A DNA stretch of 5,883 bases, from positions 1 to 5,883 of the forward strand of contig JAHFAC010000131.1 in assembly GCA_023250755.1 (NCBI GenBank), given 5' to 3'. The stretch's first letter is position 1, and every line of letters starts with the position of its first letter. Under the pieces are notes generated by a model. That model did no database searches, was not told the origin of the DNA, and saw only the letters and a program-made list of their open reading frames with translations. Below, piece after piece: positions 1 through 5,579 of the stretch. A program made the translations under genes and the position numbers. Origin of the DNA: Bacteriovoracaceae bacterium. GTDB lineage: Bacteria > Bdellovibrionota > UBA1018.

Positions 1-203
1 TCAAAATTCTGGGCGGATGTATCTTTCAGGATCTGGATAAAAGTGGGAGTCCCTTCATCCGCGTGGTGGGTGGCCAGCTCATAAACCGCCAACCGGCGGT
101 CTTCTGGGGCTTGATCCTGGGCCAACCCCGGTGCCGCAAAGCTTAACGCGCAGCCTACCGCGACCCATCCCCACAAACTACCTTTTTGCCTGAGCGATAC
201 CAT
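1..203 (-). CDS. Secreted protein, N-terminal part (possible HEAT-like repeat protein), cut by window edge
   Basis: This gene is too short here to be obvious, but it reads open for 67 codons from an ATG at 201-203 to the left edge. The start gives a textbook Sec signal peptide: basic n-region (R5, K7), hydrophobic core about residues 10-24, and a likely signal peptidase I site after A28 (P-G-L-A, then Q-D-Q). C18 sits in A-V-G-C, but the preceding hydrophobic stretch is short, so a lipoprotein is less likely. Mature residues 35-65 (R-R-L-A-V-Y-E-L-A ... T-F-I-Q-I-L-K-D) have the helix-turn-helix rhythm of a HEAT-like repeat; this is an impression from one unit only. An upstream ATG pair at 217-222 hits a stop after three codons, so 203 is the first workable start. 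No clear Shine-Dalgarno is visible. It lies 103 bases beyond the phosphoesterase gene, same strand, and may have its own promoter. Function unknown. Confidence 0.72.
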   Translation of the reverse strand, partial: MVSLRQKGSLWGWVAVGCALSFAAPGLAQDQAPEDRRLAVYELATHHADEGTPTFIQILKDTSAQNF

Positions 204-241
204 TAATGGATTATTCCATCATGGGTGGAGATTTTCGAATC

Positions 242-257
242 AATTCGTGCACGATTT
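242..257. repeat. Near-perfect 16-base palindrome, candidate operator
   Basis: Bases 245-254 (TCGTGCACGA) are a perfect 10-base palindrome. Pairing extends to 242-257 with one mismatch (244 against 255). It has no loop, so it is more like a protein-binding dyad than a terminator hairpin. It lies in the 103-base gap between the phosphoesterase stop and the start of the secreted-protein gene, downstream of the TATAAT at 297-302. A regulatory role is inferred from position only; a single copy is seen in the window. Confidence 0.25.
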
Positions 258-296
258 CTTAAATGATACAGGCGGATTCAAAATAAACCACACTGC

Positions 297-302
297 ATTA
301 TA
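297..302 (-). promoter_or_regulatory. Possible -10 box for the secreted-protein gene
   Basis: The minus strand reads TATAAT, a perfect -10 consensus, just past the stop codon of the phosphoesterase gene and about 95 bases before the ATG at 203. No convincing -35 hexamer lies 16-18 bases upstream (the candidate region reads close to AATGGA), so this may be a weak or activator-dependent promoter, or chance in an AT-rich gap. Confidence 0.25.
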
Positions 303-306
303 GCCT

Positions 307-1425
307 CTAGGCCAGCACATCCATTTCAGGTTTCCAGATCCCTCGCCACTCCTTGAGTCGGACTCTAGGCTTCGTCGCCCCGCCCACCTCATCACCGAGC
401 AGGGGATACTCTATAAAAGCATAAGTGAGTCTCACCCGCGTGCCATAATCTCCCAAGTCAAGATTGGTGACCTCGTTCCAGGATCCTTCGTTAAAATACT
501 CCTTGCCCTCGCGCCACTGACGATACCTAAGAATATGAGTATGACCCATGACTACGGTATGGATATCTTCATTTTCCTCAAGGATTTTAAAGGCAATTTT
601 GTCATAATCCGGATAGATCGTGATTTCTTTCAAAATTCCCAAAGTAGCTCGCACCCGTTGAACAATTTGATAACGCCTTCGAAAAAGCATCGAGTCGATC
701 ATGAATTTGATCATCAAGGCAGCAGCCTTGATGCCCCACCAAGTGTCGTGAATGATGGCCCAAATCAAAAAGGTCTGGAACGGGCGGACCTTATCCACAT
801 GCGGGCGGTTTTGCTTGATTCTCGGAAGGAGTACAGACACGAAAAGAGATCCCCACGGAAGATTAAGGACAGGCTCCGGCAAACCCCTGGTAATGAACGG
901 ACGATCCATATCTGTCGCTGAAAAGCTCTCATATTGCTGTCCGTGTTCGATCCAAATACCATCCACCTTGTAAACAACGTCATAAAAACCGACCGGGACG
1001 CCACAGGCTTCTGAAAAAATCTTTCGGGGCTTGTGCCAAAGCATCCCGACATCATGATTGCCCACGACATAAGAAATGGTATGCCCAGGGGTCGCCGCAA
1101 ATCTGCGCAGCGCCTGGAAAAAATCGGGATGCCCGGCGATAATTCGCTCCACCGCCCGTGCCACTCTTCTCTCAGTGAACATATGGGTATGAACACCCCA
1201 ACTGTCGACTTGAAGCAAATTCAGAATATCGCCATTCAGGACTAGCTCGACCTCGACGTCCGCATAAATGCCTGATCGATAATAATTTAAAAACTCACTC
1301 CACTCGCGGTCGTAAACGAAATCTTCCAATATGTTTTGCGTCCGATCGCGAAAATACCGCCCTTTACCGAGGTGAAAATCACTGACCACCAGCTTATAGC
1401 GGCGCGGAACACGCTCCTCACCCAC
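307..1425 (-). CDS. Calcineurin-like metallophosphoesterase, LpxH-like fold with hydrophobic insertion
   Basis: The 372-residue product carries the full metal-binding set of calcineurin-like phosphoesterases in order: D-x-H (D16, H18, in S-D-F-H-L-G-K-G), G-D (G65, D66), G-N-H-D (122-125), H161 in E-H-G-Q, and G-H-T-H (294-297). Known members bind two metal ions and hydrolyse phosphate esters or pyrophosphates. The S-D-x-H-L-G start and E-H-G-Q resemble UDP-2,3-diacylglucosamine hydrolases (LpxH), but at about 240 residues those are much shorter. The extra length is mostly residues 180-255, rich in W, F, L and I with basic residues around R249-R251, possibly a membrane-associating cap. The GTG at 1423-1425 is chosen because an AAGGAGGG lies 5 bases upstream and the first motif follows at once. 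The frame stays open upstream to 1614, but that extension lies within the cyclase gene and lacks any domain. The start overlaps the cyclase stop by 8 bases. Substrate unknown; family call is firm. Confidence 0.9.
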   Translation of the reverse strand: MGEERVPRRYKLVVSDFHLGKGRYFRDRTQNILEDFVYDREWSEFLNYYRSGIYADVEVELVLNGDILNLLQVDSWGVHTHMFTERRVARAVERIIAGHPDFFQALRRFAATPGHTISYVVGNHDVGMLWHKPRKIFSEACGVPVGFYDVVYKVDGIWIEHGQQYESFSATDMDRPFITRGLPEPVLNLPWGSLFVSVLLPRIKQNRPHVDKVRPFQTFLIWAIIHDTWWGIKAAALMIKFMIDSMLFRRRYQIVQRVRATLGILKEITIYPDYDKIAFKILEENEDIHTVVMGHTHILRYRQWREGKEYFNEGSWNEVTNLDLGDYGTRVRLTYAFIEYPLLGDEVGGATKPRVRLKEWRGIWKPEMDVLA

Positions 1426-2920
1426 CCGTGCCCTCCTTGCCACCCGCTTGCCCCTCAGGATCTCCCTTGATCTCGGTTTTTTTAATGTCTTTGCCCGTAT
1501 CCGCGATAAAAACCAGGTTTCGATTCGTCCGCTTGGCGGTATACATCGCCCGATCAGCAGCATCGATAATTGCTTTTTTTGAATTTGCATGATCGGGAAA
1601 AAGCGCCACGCCAATCGATACGGTAAAACGATGCTTCAAGCCTTCATGCGCCAAAAACTGAGTGCACTCAACAGACTGGCGAATTCGCTCAGCCACCGTT
1701 TTTGCCGTAGGCAAATCGCAGGGCGACAGCACAGCCACGAACTCATCACCCCCATACCTAAAAACAGTATCTGACTCACGAACGTATTTTCTCAAATGAT
1801 TCCCCAACTCGTTGAGGAGCTTTGTACCGATCAAGTGCCCATGTGAATCGTTAATCCCCTTAAATTTGTCCGCGTCGATAAATAAAATGGCAAATGATCG
1901 ATCCGTCACTTGGGCTTGCGCGATTTCACGGTCTAAAATAAAATTTAAATATCGGGTATTGTAAAGCCCGGTCACATCATCGACATAAGCAAGGTGTTGG
2001 GCACCCTTGTACTTCTCGATATTTTTGCCGGTCACCTCAATTTGCGCCTTGAGCATCCTCAAGCGACTGCCAAACGCATCAACGTCGTCAGGGCGCTCGG
2101 GAGAAAGACAAACACAGAAATAATCGGTCTCCCCTGCACAGCGAAATTGAAACACAAAAAGCCCTGGGGTCAGCTGACCTCGCTCAACAAATCGATAATA
2201 CTCACCTGCCTCAAGCATTTTCGGCAATGGATTTGAGGCATGGAGGGCGATATCGAGGATCTCCTCCATCGCGCGATCCTTTTGGCTGAACTGCGACGCA
2301 CTGTCGATCCGAATCGGCGATCTTTGCGATAAGGCATAGATCGCATAATGATCTGAGTGAAGTTCGCGTGAAAAAAAACTCTGAACAATGCTGAAAATCT
2401 TCTCTTGTTCCAGCGATGCCGAAATCATTTGGCAAGCGTTCAGCAAGTTAAGGTAGCTTGACGCCCCTGCATTGCCTCCGAATACCGTTTTTCGGTCCAA
2501 GCCCCGCTTCACAGCAAGGCGAAACGACTCGAGATTAAACGGCTTCTTGAAGTAATCCTCAGCCCCCATGCGAATGGCGGCAACTGCTTCTTCAACCGTT
2601 GCATCGTCCGAAATAAGGATGACGCTGGTCACCGGGCTGACTCGCTTGATTTTTTCCAACAAGCTTAATCCATCCACGCGGGGAGCCTTTCTCCCGCCTG
2701 AAATCGCTTGTCCTGAAGAAACGTCGATTACCACAAGATGGTAATTAAACTTGCCCACCCAATCAAAAAGGCTCTTCACGCGGCTAATCACATCGACTTG
2801 ACAGTCGGCCACTTCACTGATGAGATCAGAATGAAGCTCCGTCTGCTTTGGGTCTTCTTCAATAAGAAGCACATTATAGACGGACGGCTTGCTGATTTGT
2901 GGGATGGTGCTCACTGACAT
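1418..2920 (-). CDS. Receiver-GGDEF response regulator, likely active diguanylate cyclase
   Basis: The 500-residue protein has three parts. Residues 15-140 are a response-regulator receiver domain with intact phosphorylation chemistry: acidic pocket E22-D23, phospho-acceptor D66 (V-V-I-D), S104, and K126 before P127-F128. Residues about 155-295 form a poorly recognised linker domain, possibly GAF-like. Residues 310-475 are a GGDEF domain making cyclic di-GMP from two GTP: D-D-V-T-G-L-Y-N (314-321), D349-A-D351 in F-I-D-A-D-K-F-K-x-I-N-D, and an exact G-G-D-E-F at 390-394. R381-E-S-D384 lies five residues before it, the classic inhibitory I-site, so product feedback is expected. No EAL or HD-GYP domain follows. 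The tail (480-500) is charged and glycine-rich. The ATG at 2920 has AAGGGA 8 bases upstream, next to the stop of the preceding gene. The soluble architecture resembles PleD and WspR-type cyclases. A partner histidine kinase is not in the window. Confidence 0.95.
   Translation of the reverse strand: MSVSTIPQISKPSVYNVLLIEEDPKQTELHSDLISEVADCQVDVISRVKSLFDWVGKFNYHLVVIDVSSGQAISGGRKAPRVDGLSLLEKIKRVSPVTSVILISDDATVEEAVAAIRMGAEDYFKKPFNLESFRLAVKRGLDRKTVFGGNAGASSYLNLLNACQMISASLEQEKIFSIVQSFFSRELHSDHYAIYALSQRSPIRIDSASQFSQKDRAMEEILDIALHASNPLPKMLEAGEYYRFVERGQLTPGLFVFQFRCAGETDYFCVCLSPERPDDVDAFGSRLRMLKAQIEVTGKNIEKYKGAQHLAYVDDVTGLYNTRYLNFILDREIAQAQVTDRSFAILFIDADKFKGINDSHGHLIGTKLLNELGNHLRKYVRESDTVFRYGGDEFVAVLSPCDLPTAKTVAERIRQSVECTQFLAHEGLKHRFTVSIGVALFPDHANSKKAIIDAADRAMYTAKRTNRNLVFIADTGKDIKKTEIKGDPEGQAGGKEGTGG
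1431..1438 (-). promoter_or_regulatory. Strong Shine-Dalgarno sequence that sets the phosphoesterase start
   Basis: The minus strand reads AAGGAGGG, near-perfect complementarity to the 3' end of 16S rRNA, 5 bases before the GTG at 1425-1423. It lies inside the last codons of the diguanylate cyclase gene (encoding its K-E-G tail), so ribosomes finishing the cyclase would be placed to re-initiate on the phosphoesterase. It is the strongest ribosome binding site in the window and argues against the longer upstream ATG starts. Confidence 0.8.
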
Positions 2921-2928
2921 TTTTAAAA

Positions 2929-2934
2929 TCCCTT
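2929..2934 (-). promoter_or_regulatory. Shine-Dalgarno sequence of the cyclase gene, overlapping the upstream stop
   Basis: The minus strand reads AAGGGA 8 bases before the ATG at 2920. Its first two bases are the last two of the TAA stop (2933-2935) of the coiled-coil protein gene. Termination and initiation are thus in one short segment, as expected for translationally coupled genes of one operon. Confidence 0.65.
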
Positions 2935-4363
2935 AGGAAGCGACCTTCTCCGCTTCCTCCCCAGCATTATTATTCCCAAGCTCCTTAGGCATATCATCCT
3001 CACTCTCGACTTGCACGCCTTCTAAAACCCTGCTTGCTACGCGCATGACTTGAGTGGCCTTGATGACACGATCCTTTAACTCTTTTGCGATCTCTTTTTG
3101 CTTCGCATTTTGCTCCTGAAGCAAATCCATATTAAACTCGAGGAGATCGACCTTGCGCTTTAACTCGACAATCTTATTCTCTCTCGCGCTGATCAAGGCC
3201 TCTGAGTCCTTTTTCATAATTTCAAGGCGATTTTCTAGCTCTTTTTCACGTACGCGAATTTTTCGGATGTCCGTACGAACCCGCTCCTTAAGGCGATCGG
3301 TATCCTCAGCGAGCTCCCGCATTTTGGACTCTAAGAGCTTTGCCTTGTCCATCTTCGCCTTCATTTGGAATTTCAAGTCAGAATTTTCTGCCTGAAGCCC
3401 CTCCATCTCGATGCTTCGCTTTTTGTCAAATTCGTCAATTGTGCACTTTTGTTCGTCAACCTGGCATTGGAGTTCATCGGATTTGATTTGCTCTTTTTTA
3501 AGATGATCCTCGAGAGTGGCGATTCGTTCCTTGGCATTTCGAAGCTGACCCGAAAGAGCAGCGACGTCTTGCTCTCGAAGCATGAGATATTTTTTCAACG
3601 TTTCAAGATCAGGCGAATGGACAGCTCCACCTGGAACAACCGCATCTCCCTGAGGGTGTGCAAATGACAAAGGGAACTCTTGCGGGGGCACGGCAATAGG
3701 GTCAAGAACATTCGTGAGGTCAGGTACAGGCACAGATAAAAGATCCGGGGCAAGCAGCTCAGAAGGTGCCTCAGTTGGTTTTTTTAGAAAAATCGCCGAG
3801 ATTTCATCCGGATTCAACTCAGGAGCATCGAGTTGAATGCTGTTATTTTGGTTTCGATGTGAACTCTCGGGAAGATTAAAAATAGGAGACGCATCTTCAA
3901 GAACAAGTGCGGGCCGGGATACCTCTTCTGATTTGGAGTTATTCTTTAATTCAAATTCAGAATTTTGCTCTTCAGCAGCCAAACCAACCACGGCTTCAAT
4001 CAGCTGAAAGAGTTCTGCTTGAGTAAAAGGATACTTGAGATAAGCATTGACTCCCTGTGGAGTCTTTTGATGCCTGACAAATTCAGCATCACTCCAACGC
4101 TCCGAGGTCAGGATCATGGGAAGATCTGCTTGAGCTAAATCCTTTTTCACCTTAGAAATAAAACCCAGCCCACCCTCTCCACCTGGGCCAGCCAGCTCGC
4201 GATGAACAATCACCAGCTCAACACTCGTGTTATGAAGTTGGAGAACTTGCCATGCCTCCATCGGGTCTGAAGAAATCAAAAGCGCCACACCTCGTTTTTG
4301 AAGTGTTTTAATAATATCCTGCAGCGCGTCGACATGGGGATTAAGCAAGAGAATCTTCATCAT
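2933..4363 (-). CDS. Degenerate receiver domain with long coiled coil (FrzS/AglZ-like architecture)
   Basis: Residues 2-128 follow the receiver fold (K-I-L-L-L at strand 1, L-P-M-I-L-T-S at strand 4, A-Y-L-K-Y-P-F at strand 5), but the active site is lost. The acidic pocket is N8-P9-H10, the phospho-acceptor position is H54 (V-I-V-H-R-E), and the conserved Lys before Pro is Y111, with K110 one place early. It should not be phosphorylated, so it is a pseudo-receiver, probably a binding module. Residues 132-252 are a proline- and acid-rich, probably disordered linker. Residues about 253-440 are an almost unbroken charged coiled coil with heptad-like spacing of leucines, ending in an acidic tail. 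Pseudo-receiver plus coiled coil is the layout of the Myxococcus polarity proteins FrzS and AglZ; the likeness is architectural, and homology is not established here. Starts at ATG 4361-4363 or the adjacent ATG 4358-4360; neither has a clear Shine-Dalgarno. First gene of the three-gene block. Confidence 0.88.
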   Translation of the reverse strand: MMKILLLNPHVDALQDIIKTLQKRGVALLISSDPMEAWQVLQLHNTSVELVIVHRELAGPGGEGGLGFISKVKKDLAQADLPMILTSERWSDAEFVRHQKTPQGVNAYLKYPFTQAELFQLIEAVVGLAAEEQNSEFELKNNSKSEEVSRPALVLEDASPIFNLPESSHRNQNNSIQLDAPELNPDEISAIFLKKPTEAPSELLAPDLLSVPVPDLTNVLDPIAVPPQEFPLSFAHPQGDAVVPGGAVHSPDLETLKKYLMLREQDVAALSGQLRNAKERIATLEDHLKKEQIKSDELQCQVDEQKCTIDEFDKKRSIEMEGLQAENSDLKFQMKAKMDKAKLLESKMRELAEDTDRLKERVRTDIRKIRVREKELENRLEIMKKDSEALISARENKIVELKRKVDLLEFNMDLLQEQNAKQKEIAKELKDRVIKATQVMRVASRVLEGVQVESEDDMPKELGNNNAGEEAEKVAS

Positions 4364-4392
4364 GGTCTACATCGGCTAAACTGCCCTAGAAG

Positions 4393-4421
4393 TTGACACC
4401 CCCTCCCGGAAAAGCTACCTT
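4393..4421 (+). promoter_or_regulatory. Candidate sigma-70-type promoter for the membrane protein-bactofilin pair
   Basis: A perfect -35 TTGACA (4393-4398) is followed, after exactly 17 bases, by TACCTT (4416-4421), which keeps the T, A and final T most important in a -10 box. Transcription would begin near 4427-4429, leaving only about 5 bases before the ATG at 4433, so the message would be nearly leaderless. That agrees with the lack of a Shine-Dalgarno before this gene. The site lies in the 69-base divergent gap; I could not find an equally good promoter for the opposite direction. Confidence 0.45.
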
Positions 4422-4432
4422 TTGAGTGCGTT

Positions 4433-5182
4433 ATGAAACTCCGACCTCCGATCCTCCAGAATCGTATTCATCTCTTAGTTTTTAAAGACAATTTCGTCGC
4501 CCGAACTTTTGAAGTTCCGTTGATCTGGATCTCCCGTTCTGGCTTGATCTTAGGCTTTATAGTTCTTGCCCTGCTTCTCGCCCTGCTCCTTACCCTAAAA
4601 TACTACCAAGCCTCCCATCCGGTTAACCCAACCCGCCTCCACTCACTCGAGCAAGAACTGGCTGATTTGCACGCAGCCTATCAAACCCTCGCAACCAAGA
4701 GCGCAACGCCTCCCCAAAGATCCGCTGGGAGCGTCTCAAAACCTCTCCTTTTCAGCGCACTCCCAGGAGATGGCTCCAGACCGCTTTCAGATCCTGCCAC
4801 CTTGCCTTTTCGCCTTGACCAGCCTCGCGCGTATTGGCGGGGCAAGCAGATCCAAGTCGAGTTCAATATTCAATATGTAAAAAATGACGGGGGCAATCAA
4901 CAGGGCAAGATCATTTTGCTGGCGCGCGGCCCAGAAACCCTCCTGGCTTATCCAAGCGGCGTCCTCAATCCTGCCGGAACCGAAAACCTTCTCAACCCAG
5001 AGTCGGGAGAATTTTTCTCAGTCAGCCGCTTTCGAATCGGCAAAACCTCTTTGGGCCCTTTCCCTTCCCACTCGCACGTCCAAACGGTTGAAGTTTTAAT
5101 TTTTAACCCGGAAAAAGAACTTCTCTTGGTCGAGAAATTAAACCCCGAGGCCTCTGCCACAAAACCAAAGGCCTCTCCGTGA
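4433..5182 (+). CDS. Single-pass membrane protein preceding bactofilin; function unknown
   Basis: The 249-residue protein has a cytoplasmic N-terminal stretch of about 36 residues with basic and aromatic character (F17-K-D-N-F-V-A-R-T-F-E-V-P), then one transmembrane helix about residues 37-55 made of L, A, I and V, ending at K56-Y-Y. A short helical segment (69-89), a Pro/Ser-rich linker (92-125) and a probably beta-rich domain (126-240) follow. The positive charges before the helix place the C-terminus in the periplasm. It has no lipobox and no peptidase motif. Similar N-in single-pass proteins (M23 endopeptidases, or small unknown-function proteins such as the DUF6776 type) are encoded beside bactofilins in several Gram-negative groups, from recall; I do not claim membership. 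The bactofilin start follows 7 bases after the stop. I infer a partner that links the bactofilin polymer to the envelope. No clear Shine-Dalgarno precedes the ATG. Confidence 0.82.
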   Translation: MKLRPPILQNRIHLLVFKDNFVARTFEVPLIWISRSGLILGFIVLALLLALLLTLKYYQASHPVNPTRLHSLEQELADLHAAYQTLATKSATPPQRSAGSVSKPLLFSALPGDGSRPLSDPATLPFRLDQPRAYWRGKQIQVEFNIQYVKNDGGNQQGKIILLARGPETLLAYPSGVLNPAGTENLLNPESGEFFSVSRFRIGKTSLGPFPSHSHVQTVEVLIFNPEKELLLVEKLNPEASATKPKASP

Positions 5183-5189
5183 ACTAACC

Positions 5190-5579
5190 ATGAATATAAA
5201 AGAAACCACCATCAATCTCATTGCCGAAGGAACTCGCCTGGAGGGGAAAATCAGTTTCGAAAACATCTCCAGAGTCTATGGCATTCTCGTCGGAGAAATC
5301 ATAGCAACCCCTGGCAGCACCCTCATCCTGGGAGAGACAGCCAAAATCGAAGGCACGATCCAGGCGGATACCTTGATTGTGGATGGTTTTGTCCAAGGCG
5401 ATATCAAAGCACGGACAAAGGTCGTGCTTTCTGGAACTGGGCGCGTCGTCGGCAACATCCGCACACCTTCTTTAGTCATTGATTTTGGCGCTTATTTCGA
5501 AGGGCAATCGCTCATGGAAGAAATTCGATCCAAAGGATCCGCACACCTCATAACAAATCCTTCACCGACACCTTCTTGA
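5190..5579 (+). CDS. Bactofilin (polymer-forming cytoskeletal protein)
   Basis: The 129-residue product has the core of bactofilins, which fold as a right-handed beta-helix and polymerise head-to-head and tail-to-tail without nucleotides into membrane-associated filaments. Residues 14-107 show the repeated turn pattern with Gly-x-Ile at 19-21, 35-37, 55-57, 70-72 and 88-90, and a last Gly at 105. I-L-V-G-E-I, K-I-E-G-T-I and F-V-Q-G-D-I are typical of the family. The N-terminal extension is short (about 13 residues) with little hydrophobic character. The tail (about 110-129) is a short Ser/Pro-rich segment. Length is at the small end of the family. The ATG at 5190-5192 lies 7 bases after the membrane-protein stop and has no visible Shine-Dalgarno, so coupling to the upstream gene is likely. 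The last 32 bases overlap the opposing M16 peptidase gene. Probable roles are cell shape, polarity or envelope-enzyme placement; which one cannot be read from the sequence. Confidence 0.94.
   Translation: MNIKETTINLIAEGTRLEGKISFENISRVYGILVGEIIATPGSTLILGETAKIEGTIQADTLIVDGFVQGDIKARTKVVLSGTGRVVGNIRTPSLVIDFGAYFEGQSLMEEIRSKGSAHLITNPSPTPS

Noticed and set aside
204..306. Possible intrinsic terminator after the phosphoesterase
   Set aside because: Only weak 4-5 base stems (for example around 206-219) and no U tract on the minus strand, so no terminator can be supported.
535..921. 128-codon plus-strand open frame opposite the phosphoesterase
   Set aside because: No domain or start signal, low-complexity composition, and it is antisense to a gene with a full set of catalytic motifs.
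765..1196. 143-codon minus-strand open frame within the phosphoesterase gene
   Set aside because: Out-of-frame shadow of the phosphoesterase; it has no recognisable family features.
1574..1580. Run of seven A on the minus strand in the cyclase gene, a possible slippage site that could join the cyclase to the phosphoesterase frame
   Set aside because: It encodes an ordinary K-K, the needed shift is +1 (or loss of one A), and the fusion would remove the last part of the GGDEF domain. Short A runs like this are common.
1426..1614. Phosphoesterase frame extends open for 63 codons upstream, giving a possible 435-residue protein
   Set aside because: The extension lies wholly inside the GGDEF gene, has no recognisable domain, and the GTG at 1425 has a near-perfect Shine-Dalgarno right before the first metal motif.
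5041..5100. H-S-H near the end of the membrane protein, resembling the H-x-H of M23 endopeptidases
   Set aside because: The first M23 zinc ligands (H and D) and the surrounding glycine-rich motifs are absent, so it is not an M23 peptidase.
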